Source: Choanephora cucurbitarum
Taxonomy: Eukaryota > Mucoromycota > Mucoromycetes > Mucorales > Choanephoraceae
DNA: 64,000 nucleotides
Direction of reading: 5' to 3'
NCBI GenBank assembly: GCA_025331435.1
Contig: JAIWNI010000089.1
Coordinates: 1 to 64,000, forward strand
This document shows positions 48,470 to 60,092 of the stretch, one piece after another. The position numbers and the translations under genes are program-made. The first letter of the stretch is position 1; every line of letters begins with the position of its first letter. Below the pieces are notes generated by a model. The model was not told the origin of the DNA, made no database searches, and was given only the letters and a program-made list of their open reading frames with translations.

Positions 48470-49740
48470 ATAGTCATAGATAACCGTTCTTAATTGTGTA
48501 AAGTTGGATTTAGTGGCGATGATACCTCACAAGTTGTAATTACAAAGCACGAAGAATCCTGCTATAGTTCTTTTGAAAACAAAAGAATTAGCCCAATCCC
48601 TCTATAGTGGGTCGTCCTCGTCAAGAAATTGCATGCCAAGATAAGATTATGTAGAAAAGGAAGCACAATCAAGGCGTGATCTCCTTTCTCTGCATATCCT
48701 ATTGAATATGGCTTGATTACTGATTGGGACAATATGGAGAAAATCTGGCATCATATCATTCGCGATGAGCTTCATACCAACCCTGAATAATATTCTGTTT
48801 TACTCACTGACTCTCCTTTAAACCCTAAAGCAAGTCGTGAAAAGATGACACAAATTATGTTTGAAACATTCAATGCGCCTGCCCTCTATGTCTCTCTTCA
48901 ACCTGTTTTGTCCCTTTACGCTGCAGGTCGAACCACAGGTGTCGCTTTAGACTCAGGCGATAGCATGTCTCACGTTGCTTCTGTCTATGAGGGCTATGCA
49001 GCCCAGAATGCTATTCAACAGGTCGATTTAGCGGGTGGCGATACCACAACTTATTTGGGAAAGATTCTGCCGCAAAATGAATGCAACTTTAGTACGGCAA
49101 CCGAGATGAATATTATGGGCGACATTAAAGAGAAGTTGCGTTATCTTGCGGTTGATTATGAAAAAGAATTAGCTGCTGCAAGTTCAGTTTCTTATGCGCT
49201 GCCTGATGGGAAAAGTATTGTCATTGGAAGTGAAAGATGTGTTTGGCTATCTTATCATAAAAGAAAACGAGTTGACCATATCTATGGACTTACTGCTCCT
49301 GAAATCTTCTTTTGATCTGAATTGAATGAGATTGAAGCAAAGGGCATTCACAGGACGATTTACAACAATACTGTCAATTGTGACATTGATATTTATTGAG
49401 AATTGTTTAAAGCTATATTGTTAGTAAGTCAACCCTCTTCTCTTCTTATCTTCTTTTCCCAGTCAATATAATCGTGCGCTAATTCGTTTATTGCTTAAAA
49501 GAACAACTAAAGTCTGGTGGCACTACTCTATTGCCAGGTATAACTAAGCTTTTACAAGAGGAAATTGGCTTACTTGTCCCTCCTCATATGAAAATCAATG
49601 CTTTATCTCCTTTCGAAAGAAGATATTCAGCCTGGATTTGAGGCTTGGTCTTGAAAGCCTTGAATGCTCTTCAGAATATGCGAATTGCAAGAGAAGAATA
49701 CGAAGAGCTAGGTCCTGGTGTTGTTCATAAATGCTTTTAA
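48470..49740 (+). pseudogene. Actin pseudogene
   Basis: Actin similarity runs in order over 1.27 kb. It starts with IVIDN and CKVGFSGDD (48470-48515), then PSIVGRPR (about 48595), [20 protein letters not shown] (48698-48760), and an open stretch with [24 protein letters not shown] and DIKEKL (48845-49315). The C-terminal GIHRTIYNN, GGTTLLPGI and VHKCF end at 49740. It has several in-frame stops, at least two frameshifts, and remnants of intron-like segments (about 48525-48585 and 49420-49500), so it arose by DNA duplication rather than from a processed mRNA. The 156-codon open piece might still be translated. The substitution pattern is strongly diverged from normal actin. Confidence 0.85.
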
Positions 49741-49849
49741 ATCATACCATGAAAAATAAAATTCTCTCTTTCTCCGCTAACTTAACAAAAGAACAGAAAA
49801 CTCCGGGGCTATCATCTCTCTTTTCTTTTTCTTTCTTCCTTTATAACAA

Positions 49850-49981
49850 ATGAATTCTCAAAAAGCTGGATCTTGTGATTATACGCCCTTAAAAGCCTGT
49901 TTAGATAGAAACAACAATGATAGATCCAAGTGCCTTAAAGAATGGGATGAATTTCAAAAAGCTTGTCGAGAAAAGAAGTAA
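49850..49981 (+). CDS. Small twin-cysteine (CX10C-like) protein, 43 residues
   Basis: A single-exon frame from ATG 49850 to TAA 49979-49981. Cys residues lie at positions 9, 17, 28 and 39. The last three are each separated by ten residues (KACLDRNNNDRSKC and CLKEWDEFQKAC), close to the twin CX9C pattern of small proteins imported into the mitochondrial intermembrane space. The protein is basic and has no signal peptide, as usual for that class. No specific orthologue is recognised. A pyrimidine-rich leader directly precedes the ATG. It is easy to miss because of its length; the regular cysteine spacing and helical amphipathic look argue that it is real. Confidence 0.6.
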   Translation: MNSQKAGSCDYTPLKACLDRNNNDRSKCLKEWDEFQKACREKK

Positions 49982-50109
49982 AATTTATTGTTTGTATATA
50001 TACAGTAAGAGAATTAATAGCATTTATAAACTAGATTGAAATCAAACGACAAGTCTGAATGTGTTGCCTGTAAAGACTAATAATAAAACAAGAGACATAA
50101 GATTTGAGA

Positions 50110-50709
50110 TTATTGTGATTTTCTGTGCAGCAATTGTTTCGAGTCATAGTGACCATGGCTAGGGTGTGACTTAATAGTGACGACCGTACAAGGTGCATGA
50201 TGAGCACAGTAATCGCTTACGCTGCCTAGAAATGTACGCTGCATCGCACTCAATTGTCTAGATCCAAGCAACAAAGCCTCTGCTTTGATTTCAGTGACCT
50301 TACGTACGATTTCATGCTTAGGATCACCTATCAAAGCAATGGCTCGAATAGCAGCTACCTAAACGATAAATGAGCTTAGATTGAAATTATTTTTTCTTTT
50401 CCTGCCCAAACTCACATGCATAGCACTTAATCTATCTGCATAATGTTTTAACAATGCATGGCTTTTGAGCTTTTTTGTCTCATCAAATTCCTCAATAAAA
50501 CCTGTTGGATTGAAATAAGGTGCCATAGTAGGTCCATCTATAGCACGACAGTTTAAGAGAACTACTTGATCTGTGGCAGGCTGAATAAAGTGCTTTGTAG
50601 CCCATTCGAATATATATTCAGCAGAATGTTCATCAATGCTAACAGCTACCACACGATAAGCCTCTTTATGAGAATGAACATAGTCTTCAACAATATGAGA
50701 GTTTGGCAT
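50110..50709 (-). CDS. Universal stress protein (UspA) family
   Basis: Exons 50709..50416 and 50358..50110, 180 residues. The start was placed at the ATG giving MPNSHIVEDY; the frame is open upstream only through low-quality sequence. The domain runs from YRVVAVSIDEHS (beta 1 with the nucleotide-binding Asp) to LLLGSRQLSAMQRTFLGSVSDYC, the ATP-loop region, and ends in CTVVTIK. The second Gly of the usual G-x-x-G is Gln here, so ATP binding is uncertain. USP proteins act in stress survival in bacteria, plants and fungi. The intron is 57 nt, GTGAGT to TTTAG. The neighbours are a small twin-Cys gene and GSK-3, with no evident functional link. Confidence 0.85.
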
Positions 50710-50952
50710 GAGTAATGAGAAACAAGAAGAAAGGGAAAAAGATATATGTATAAAGAACCAAAAGGAAAATAAGCTGTAGTATGTATGTTGATTCCTTTTT
50801 ATTTTTACCGAAAATTCTATATTAGAAAAAAAGCTTATTTCCATTATTTTTTTACACACGGACGCATTGTACACACACACACACACATGACATTTATTTT
50901 TTGACAGCAGGGGTCTATTTTTAATTGAACACAAAAACAAAAAAAAAAGAAA

Positions 50953-52393
50953 TTAGATAGCAGAAGGGGAGATCTTCATTTGTTCAGCTGGGATAGGGTC
51001 AAAATGGTGAATATCAATGCCTCTAGATAATAGCTCTTGTTCGCAGTGTGGTGGAACTAATCTTCTGATCAAATCAGGACGGATAGACAATTCTAATGAT
51101 TCAAATGCCAATCAGTTAGCCCATTCTCCCATATTCAGAACAACTATTACCTTCTCTAGTGAAATCCAAAACAGGTGGTAAAGGTGAGCCATCGGGTAAT
51201 CGAGTATTTGGGTCACGAATAGGGTCAAAGAAAGGATGACTTAAGGCTTCAATAGCTGTAATTCTTTGTTGAGGATGGTATTGTAACATGCGAGTCAACA
51301 AATCCACTGTTTCCACAGTAGCATTGGTAAAGATCTAAAAAAGGGATCACATTCATCATTAAGAATTCTCTCTAGTGATTTCAGATCAACTTACAGTAGA
51401 CAAAGGATGAGGTTTAATAAGGGGGAATCGATGCTCAACATAACTAGCATTCATAGCAGCAATCTGCTCCTTGGTAGGTGTACCCAAGATTTTGATGATC
51501 TCTACAAGTTGATCAATACCACTTTCTCCGGGAAAGAAAGGTTGTCCTAAAATCAATTCTGCCATCACACATCCTGTTGACCAGACATCAATGCTTAATG
51601 TATAGTTTGTAGCACCAAAAATAAGCTCAGGAGCACGGTAATAGCGCGAACAGATATAAGATACATTAGGTTCACCAGGTACAAGGATTTTGGCACTATA
51701 ACCCATCTTGTTCATTAAACATGATCTTTCATTTTTGTATTTACTCTCTCTCTATTCATTTACCTGCCAAAGTCACACATCTTACATATACCACTGACTG
51801 GATCCAACAAGACATTTTGAGGCTTTATATCACGATGACAAATTCCAAGAGAATGAATGTATGCCAAAGATCGGATAACTTGATACATATATAGTTGAAC
51901 AAGAATCAAAGGCATATGTTGCTTTGCTTTAGCATAATGTCGAGTAGCTCTGTATAAGGTATCGGGTACATACTCCATCACGAGATTCAAGTAAACCTCG
52001 TCTTCTTTGTTTTCAACTTGATTGTAAAAGTACGATTTCAACTGGCAGACATTAGGGTGATCGACTAGACGCATAATCTGCAACTCACGATTCTACAAGA
52101 GCAATAAGTTCATCTAAAGACAACGAGATCTCCAGGTTTGCTTACCTTGAACCTTCGGTCCTGCAACACTTTCTTGATAGCAGCGTCTTCGTTTGTCTCG
52201 ATAAGTCGCGTTTGATAGACAACACCAAATGAACCATTGCCAGTGATTTTTTTATTGACATATTCAATTTTGATTTGCTTTCCGGATTTTGCGTCCTTAG
52301 CAACTACTTTGATTGTCTTTTCATGGTGGGCTAAATAGCACAAGCTCAGTCAGCTATCAGGCATGTTGAAGTTCATCAGTAAATACCTGTCAT
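50953..52393 (-). CDS. GSK3: Glycogen synthase kinase 3 (GSK-3)
   Basis: Exons 52393..52387, 52330..52146, 52092..51764, 51695..51395, 51334..51151 and 51092..50953, 381 residues. The first coding exon is only 7 nt (ATG ACA G), and its split codon is completed at 52330. Kinase motifs: [33 protein letters not shown] and the activation-loop Tyr in [13 protein letters not shown], all typical of GSK-3. The [13 protein letters not shown] and [20 protein letters not shown] segments also fit. It is a constitutively active Ser/Thr kinase in growth, stress and developmental signalling. The short N-terminus lacks an obvious inhibitory Ser motif. All five introns are GT-AG, 53-68 nt. This is one of the most certain calls here. 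Confidence 0.93.
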
Positions 52394-55272
52394 TTGTATA
52401 TCAGATAATAAATAAAGAAAAGAAAAAGAAAAAAAAAGAAATGAAAAAAGAAACCTAATTTTCTTTATTTTTTTATTGAATATCAGACTCTCTACAGAAG
52501 TGATGTAACCAAACAGCACAGAAATTGAAACCTCTGCAGAATGTTGTCATTTCCCTTTTTATACCTCTCAAGTCAATTCTTATTTTTTTGGGACTAGAAC
52601 TGTATAGAATTTAGAGTTCCAATCAAAAGATCTACACTATGGCTTTGACTTTTAGACTAATGTACAAAAAAAGACTAGTTTCTGATTGGTTCTCGAGATG
52701 AATAAAGCCCAACCAAGTAACAAGGTAGAAAAAAATATTAGCATATTGACTGTTAACCAGCTTTTCCCGAGATGAGATGCGGCTCTTTTGAGCTCAGTTT
52801 GAAAATGGGAAGCCTATTCCTTGTTCCTGCCTCTACTTTACACAATAAAGGAGAAATCTCTTGTTCTGCTGTTGTCGATAGAAACATAGTAACCAAATGA
52901 AAGGAATCACAGTTTCAACTACAAAGACATTTTTTTTGGAACTAATAGACTAATAAACATATCTTCCTCTTCTTTTTTTTCTCTCTGTATAAAACAGTTG
53001 ACAGTTATAAAGTTAATGGACAAAAGGAGTATTGGAAACAAAAACAACAAACCTTTATGCCATCTTTACTAAAGCAGATTGAGAAATAACCAATGATAAA
53101 TCTGGCTTTTATTGCTATTTGTAGAGGCTTACTTTATTCTGACAAGAACCGCAGCTGATCTATGGCACCTATCGTCCCAAACTAAATTTTCAACAACAAT
53201 AGGGTTCTTGTTTGATGGATAATAGCCAATTCCATAGAACAATAGACTTGCCTTTCTATTTGTTCTAGAGTCAATGATTCTGTTTATTTAGTAAACTATT
53301 TCGACTTTACTCAGAGTGATGCATAGGATACTTATGACCTCATGCAAATGAACTCACCCAAGGACATCTATCACCGGTTAATCCGGATGAGGGAGAGGGA
53401 GGTTTTCTCCCGAGGGAGCGAGTTTCAGGGAGTAAAAGATCAACTCATTCCTGTCCGGTTTAATTGGTGATAGCAAATAAGGCTTTGATAATGGCTCACC
53501 ATGATAATCAAATGCAAACGAACTGAAATACTAATAGATCTAAGGCTTTGAACGAACACTTGAAAATGGCCGCATAAACAATAGATTGTCTTATTAGCCT
53601 TCCAGAAAAAAAGAGGGCATTTTCATGAAACTAATTTCAACTTTCAGTAGATTTCAATATGGATAGTATCTGTAATTCTTTCTTTTTTTGTTATATCTCA
53701 TTAGGAGAATGCCTTCCCTCTTTCTTTCTTTTTTAAGAAAAGTAACAGAATAAGAATACATATCAACACAAACCTTATTTAGCTTGTATATTGATAAAGC
53801 AAATACCATGTCACCTGAGCACTAATCAATGTTTATTTGTTCGAGGTTACTCTAATTTGTTGTACGTCTGCATAAGTTACACGGCAACACATTAGCTGCT
53901 TCTACCTCTCTTTTTTGGGTATACAGAATTTCGAAGCACATGTTAAAGGCAGAGTTGTACAGCTATATTTGCTTCTCTTTTCTTCTTTTTATTATTAAAG
54001 AAGTAATCAGAAGTACTTCTTTTCATCAGATAAAGATTCTTTCTAGTTTGATAAAAAAAAAGTATCGCTCTCTTGTAGTCTGAGGGAGAGAGAAGAGAGC
54101 TTACCTTTTCCATAACAGCTTAAAGAAATGATCAAGGTGAGCTTCAATTTGTAATTTACAGAAAATGGTACCAGTCAAGCTTTCAACACTTTTGTGAAGC
54201 AATTACAACAGTCTCTTTATTTAGGAGTGTACTATCATGTTGAACATACTCTTAAATCAAATGGTGTATTGGCGCTTGAAGCGATTTCAAGTTAAATAAT
54301 TGCATTCTTGTATTAAGCATACTCTTAGATCAAACACTCTCAAATCGAGCAATTACTGTAATAGGAGCGACTGTGTGAAGATATCCTCTTTTTGCTATAG
54401 GTGTCATGCATGTGTTCACTAGTTTTCAATTAGCTAGAAGGTTCATTATATCAAGAAGAGATTTGAAGTCAATCAGGTCATGACAAGGAAAAAAGGAATG
54501 AGAAAGCTATTATTGCCTGTAACTTTCAGCTTTTAATATGCTACTCTGCTAAATGCTTTCTGTTAGGTGATTGATGTCTTTCATGCCTTCCCGCTTTTTT
54601 TCTTTTGATGCTGTCGTCTTTGATTAACAAGCAAACAGGAACACTATTCCCATAGAATAAGATTCAAGGTTATATGGTTATTCGAACATGTGAGTCTCAT
54701 TGTCAGGTAATACTTTTTTTGATTTGCTGCATCGTTTTGTTTCTTGCCATGACACCCTATGCAATCATTGCTCTCTGTCCCCATTCTTAACGCATCTACG
54801 AGAATATTGTAGATAATTGATCGTTCTTCTATTGTCTCTGGAAGCTTCTGTATGCTATCAGTGAATGTATATTCCAGGTTTTGGTAAAATCAATGCATCT
54901 TATCTCGATTTGAAACATGCAAGTTTCCTTCCATTGTCTGCTACAGACCATTCACTTAACATTACCTCTCTTCAATCACTTCCTCCCTTATGATTTACCG
55001 CGTTTAAATACACTTTCTATGCCTAAATCTCATCTGATCAACTGTTGGGCCTTGTTTTCGCTTTCATTCGAATACGTGCAATAAAATAAAATAGATAGTT
55101 CTATAGTCTTACCTTGTGTCACAAATCAATTGTGATTATGTATACCTTTTGTAACCTTAAATGAAACTATGGTAAGAAAAGGGTTGAAAGATTACATAAT
55201 CAATGACGTTTTATTAAGGTATATATAGACTAAATTATACAGCTTTCAAACAAAAAGAGAAGAGAGAGGAAA
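52394..55272. other. Large intergenic region
   Basis: 2.9 kb upstream of GSK-3 and downstream of the GPI-type gene. It is mostly AT-rich. One distinct GC-richer foldback structure lies at 53368-53473 (separate entry). No open frame of note, tRNA or transposon end was recognised elsewhere. Confidence 0.4.
53368..53473. repeat. 106-bp imperfect foldback, GC-rich
   Basis: Arms CTATCACCGGTTAATCCGGA (53368-53387) and its imperfect complement (53454-53473) match at 17 of 20 positions. The 66-bp interior has four GGGAG motifs and one CTCCC, and is far richer in G than the surroundings. It could be a small MITE, a transposon end or a structured RNA. Confidence 0.5.
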
Positions 55273-56208
55273 TTAGATGAGCATGATAGAAGAAACAAGA
55301 GCACCTGCAACAATAGCCAGAAGAGCAGGTTTCTTTATGTAACCATCATTTACAGACTGTTCTGTCACTCCACTATCAGAAGGAGAAGAAGTGGCGATAG
55401 GAGTATCACCGGTGTTATCAGCAACAGTACTGCTGAGTGAAATAAAAGAGCTGCTGGATGAAACAACAGCGCTACTGGACGAAGAAGCAACACTAACGGA
55501 TGAAGTAATAGAAGCGGCGTTGCTAGAAATGCTCGATGAGGTCATGGATACGGTTGAAGCCGTGCTAGCGGAAGCAGAACTACTGGCGATAGTTGTAGAA
55601 GCAGCAGTAGCAGCAGTAGAGGATGAAGAACTACCACCACTGCTAGGACCACTATAGTCACCAGGGATAATGTGAGCACATCCTTTTTCGGAAATACCGC
55701 GATTACAATTAGTGGCATCGTTCTACAGAATCATATGAGTATACTCTGTTCAATCAAGTGAGAAATAAGAATACATTACACAGCATCTCATACAGTAAGT
55801 ATTAGAGATAGGCTCAATCAAGTTAACGTAGTATTGCCAGCCAGCACAAGAAGATCCCTTAGGTGCCTTAATGTCCATCTGACCGCCTTCATCTGTGCCG
55901 ACAAGATTAGCCTTTGTATAGTCCATTGTACCAGTGACCTGAACATAAGCATCAGTCTTGACATAATGAGCTGAGGTGATAAACCCATCGGGAAGTTTGC
56001 CTGCATCCTTAGCAAGTGGTGTATTGCCCATACAATAAGCATTGGCATTCCATTCTGAATCAGAAATGATACGGTTAGAAGCATCATCGGGAGGTAAGAA
56101 GACACAGAAGCTTTGAGAATCGACAACTTGGGCAACCATGCCATAAGCATGAACTGACGTTGTAAGTAAGCCAAGCGTGGCAATGACGGTAGGAAGTTGA
56201 ATAAGCAT
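55273..56208 (-). CDS. GPI-anchored-type secreted surface protein
   Basis: Exons 56208..55780 and 55722..55273, 292 residues. It starts with a signal peptide (MLIQLPTVIATLGLL, cleavage likely after VHA). A cysteine-containing ectodomain follows, including CVFLPPDDASNRIISDSEW, GGQMDIKAPKGSSCAGW and YCMRCC. A Ser/Thr/Ala-rich stalk of about 100 residues leads to a hydrophobic C-terminal tail (PALLAIVAGALVSSIMLI), the pattern of a GPI-attachment signal. The ectodomain resembles a conserved fungal family of secreted proteins, but no defined function is known to me. The likely location is plasma membrane or cell wall. The intron is 57 nt, GT-AG. The start follows the signal peptide; an upstream extension lacks an ATG. 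Confidence 0.75.
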
Positions 56209-56907
56209 GTAAATTGGAAAGAAAGAGAGCAAGAAAGAAGAAATTTGAAAGCAGAATGGTTAAATAATAAATCTAAAAAGTTGGTGTAACAAAAACTAAA
56301 AAGCAGCTACATGTCGATGCTACAACCAACATGAAGTTAGTTCTGGTATCTTTTTGTTTTTCTGTATTTATTGTTCGACTCAATGTAGTTCATTTTGCTT
56401 TTTTTGGACATATTTTGTAGTTTATTTTGCTTTTTTTAAACCTGCTATTTTTACCTACTTCTAGTTTTTTTAAAAAATCTCAGACTTAAAAATTCCAGGA
56501 CAGTTGTTGGGATCTAGCTACCTTTAATGTACAATGGCTGTTCTATTTCTGCATGATATGGATTTTGCTTATCTGTCTCGAGCTATCCATCCAACAAGAA
56601 AAAGAAAGATAAAGACAAGATAGACAAAATCAACTCTACTCGGTTCAACAGCAATTGATTGGACTTGGCAAATCTACCACTTATCCAATCATTTGTTATT
56701 CGGGCCTATGCTAATCAGAATAAGATCTGGTAACACACTATTCAATTGGTTTTGATTTTGCCACTAGGAACTGTGCTTACAAAACGCTTTGTCAATCAAC
56801 TGAAATTCGGCCATAATTACCCGAAATGGCCTTACTGCACTGTTTATTTTTTAAAAAAAAAACAATAAGGGCCTTGTTTATATTATTAGAGATAAAATAC
56901 AAAGAAA
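56209..56907. other. Intergenic region
   Basis: AT-rich DNA between the GPI-type gene (its upstream region) and the 3' end of the malic enzyme gene. It has two TTTTGCTTTTTTT-like repeats at 56394-56440. No gene supported. Confidence 0.4.
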
Positions 56908-58862
56908 CTATTTTTGACTTGGTTCTATTTCTGGCGACCACATGCGGGATTCAACAAATGATTTGATTTGATTCTTAGGAATCTGATCAATTTTAGCAAG
57001 TTTTTCATTCATTGTTTGCTCAATAACAGCAGTAGCCACAACAGACGAAACCTCTCTGATACGAGCTAAAGAGGGATAAATGAGCCCCTTCTCTACTTCT
57101 TCTGGTGTTAACGAATTGGCAAGAGCTTTAGCAGCACTGTTGAGCATATCATCGGACACAGATGCGGTTTTGGACAAAATAGACCCTAATCCTAATCCAG
57201 GAAAGACAAACATGTTGTTGCCTTGCCCAGGAATATACTTCTTCTTTGTTTTTGGATCTATATAGGCAGGGAAGGCAGTGCCTGAAGCAAAGATGGTTTT
57301 GTTATCAGTGGCTTTCATGGCCTCTTCAAAGGAACATTCAGCTTTGTTGGCCGGATTGGAAAGAGGAAAGATGATTGGTCGGTCATTTAGTTGGTGCATA
57401 AGTGAAAGTACTTTGCTTGTGAACGCATGAGCGACTGAAGAGAATCCAAGCAGAGCAGCAGGACGAGCATAACTGACAACCTCCTCCAATGTTCTGTATT
57501 GCTGTCCCTGATTGTCTTTGCGAGCATAGTCTACTTTGTGCTCAGCTAACGTATCGCCACGGTCTAGTGTTATCAGCCCTTTTGAATCGCAGAAATAAAA
57601 TATGCGTTTCGCTTCCTCTTCTGATACTCCATGCTCTGTCTCTAGATAACGCTGTATCTGCTTGGCAACACCAATTGCAGCCGAACCAGCTCCATGAAAC
57701 ACAATGCGGTGATCCTGAATACGAAGATTGGTTGTGTGTGCTACTTTTCTAAAGGCATTGATCAAGCCAGCCAAGACAACAACACCAGTGCCTTGAATGT
57801 CGTCATTAAAGCAAGCCAATTGACTTCGATGTCTCTTTAATAAGCCAAAAGCATGAGCACTTGAGAAATCTTCGAATTGAACCACGATATCTGGAAAGAC
57901 ACGACGAAGTGCAAGCAAGACTTGATTGACAGCTTCATAGAATGTGGAGTCATCCGGACGCTTCTTTCGTACGCCCATATAGTGCTCATCAGTTAGATAG
58001 GCTTCATTGTTTGTTCCAAAATCTAAAATGAGAGGCAGAGTTCTGCGTGGATGAATACCTGCACTAGCTACATAAAGCTGTAGTTTTCCCATACAGATAG
58101 GCATGCCATTGATACCTAGATCGCCTAATCCTAATATGCGAGAGCCATCTGTCATGACTGTGATGTCAGGTGTTTGCCCTGAGCGTAATTTGTAACTTTC
58201 AAGAATGTCATCTAAACGAGGCAAGTCGTCTAATGTGACACAAAGGCCATCGGGTGCTCCTATTTCAATGAAATTAAGCAACTGTTGATATAGTTTAATT
58301 TATAAAAAGACAGTTTACCTGGAGGATTTAGAAATGGATATATTTTAGAGTATTTTAGACATGCTTCTCCTACAGTGGGGGTATATACGACAGGCGCTAG
58401 TTCCTTTATTTTTGTGGTTACAACAAACAATGACATGTATCGAAAAAAGCAATAGATTACCTCGATATGATTGTTTAGAAGTGTATAGAATAACTCAAGA
58501 CGGGCGTGTCGTAATTGTTCCATTGCGATATATTTGTCAAGTGAGTTTTGCTTAGACCGAACCATATCAAGAGCTTTGTGAACGTCTTCTTTGATGTCAA
58601 GCGACTGGCCTGCTAAAGTCCATTTCTGGCGATAACATATAGATGATATAGTTTTTACCGCTTAAAAATATTAATGAAAAGGAGTCATCAATGAAAACAA
58701 TAAAAGAATATTGTGCGTTTTTTTTTTACCTGTCTTTGAAGTAGTTAAGAAAAATGGTCTTCCGCTGAAGCGCTCTTGTAATTTGACAGACAAGCTTGAT
58801 TGTGGATAGGTCTTTGAGAAACAGAATTTGCTTCTGGTAAGTGTACCTTTAGTTCTAATCAT
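56908..58862 (-). CDS. Malic enzyme
   Basis: Exons 58862..58730, 58660..58461, 58403..58319 and 58259..56908, 589 residues. It decarboxylates malate to pyruvate with NAD(P)+ reduction. Motifs: VVYTPTVGEACLKY, the first dinucleotide site GLGDLG, the signature FNDDIQGTGVVVLAG with metal-binding Asp residues, HGAGSAAIGVAKQI and PLSNPANKAE. The N-terminal 30 residues are rich in Lys/Arg/Ser without acids (MIRTKGTLTRSKFCFSKTY), so mitochondrial import is possible. In oleaginous fungi malic enzyme has been discussed as an NADPH source for lipid synthesis, but cofactor choice is not decided here. The last intron was set to end at 58260 because the nearer CAG acceptor shifts frame into a stop. Introns are 57-69 nt. 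Confidence 0.9.
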
Positions 58863-59840
58863 GCGAGGACAGGTTAAGAAAAAAAGAAAAAGAAATAAAT
58901 GATGATGATGTCTTCTTTTTTTAATGCTAAGATGAACTGAGATTTAAAAAATCAACAACTCTTTTCCAATGACACTTATATTACTACAGCATGAAATATA
59001 CGTACTCTTAATGATCTGTACTGCAGTTTAATTGCTAGGCATGGCATATTGATTCAAGGAATAAGTCTAATTGTATTGAACTCAAATATTCTTTTGACAA
59101 TTGTCTCATTTGGTCTCCGTGATGCCATACTAACTTGACGAGTTCATGTTGACTATTTTCATGAGGTAGTATGGATCATTTAAGAAACAAAGCCTGGATG
59201 ACCGAGTTTCTAGATCCGAAGATAACTCAAAAAAAAGTAAGAGAGACTAATTGCTGTAAATCGCAATGACTCGGATTATGAGCAGTAAAAGCCGTAACCA
59301 CCTCAGACCAGCCATTGATGAGATGGATAAGATCAAAGCAAGGTTGCAGAAGATCAAGTACGAGTGATTTATAAAGTACTAAAGCAAAAAAGAAAATAGT
59401 ATGTCCATTGTTCTATGCAGATGCTATAGAGGAAGTACAAGTATTGACATCATTTTGGCAATGACAAGAATGAACACCAAATTGGTTGGTAATTGATACA
59501 TTTAGATTTTATAGTCAAGAAAATCTATATATAACCCAAGAAAAAAAAGGAGAAAGGAAATTAATAGCTTTGGAATTCGTTGACCATACAAAGAAGAGAA
59601 ATTGAAGAATTCATCTCTCTTTTTTTATTGATATTTAGACATGTATATGAGAAAGTAGATTTATCTCTTGTTTAAGGAGATCAACAAATAATATGGATTT
59701 ATCCAATTTTTTGGTTTCCTCCTTCACTTTGACAGTGAGTTCATTCCAAAATTAGAACGCTTTGGTTTCTTATAAAAAGAGAGGTTTCTTTCTTCTTTTA
59801 TCCTCTATCTCTTTCTATTTACAGCTCATTAAACTTCCAT
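58863..59840. other. Divergent intergenic region
   Basis: Upstream region shared by the malic enzyme gene (minus) and the small zinc-finger gene (plus). AT-rich, with no supported gene. Confidence 0.4.
59771..59777 (+). promoter_or_regulatory. TATA box of the small zinc-finger gene
   Basis: TATAAAA at 59771, 70 bp before the start codon at 59841, with a pyrimidine-rich leader between them, as expected of a highly expressed short gene. Confidence 0.45.
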
Positions 59841-60092
59841 ATGATTCCCTCATCAGTTTCTGCTTACAGTATTGCTTCTTTTATCCAAAAGAAATTTGTG
59901 TCACGCTCGCACAGTCATTGTTCTCTCTTGCCAGATGAAGATTTCGAAGATAATTTCAAGCCAGACACCTGTATGGAAAATGATAAATGGTACTTTTGTA
60001 ACAACTGCAAAGTCAGCTTTAGGACCAAGAAAAGACATATTTGGCATCTCAATCTGCGTAATACAAGTTGCACTAGCTTAAGCTCGACATAA
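59841..60092 (+). CDS. Small zinc-finger-like protein, 83 residues
   Basis: Single exon from the first ATG after a TATA box and pyrimidine-rich leader. The C-terminal half holds WYFCNNCKVSFRTKKRHIWH, a Cys-x2-Cys followed by His-x2-His after nine residues, shorter than a classical C2H2 finger. A further Cys follows (NTSC). The N-terminal half is Ser/His-rich and then acidic. No family assigned. Protein size, a clean upstream promoter and a polyadenylation-like AATAAT/AATAAA cluster after the stop favour a real gene. It may be a truncated zinc finger with a structural rather than DNA-binding role. Confidence 0.5.
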   Translation: MIPSSVSAYSIASFIQKKFVSRSHSHCSLLPDEDFEDNFKPDTCMENDKWYFCNNCKVSFRTKKRHIWHLNLRNTSCTSLSST

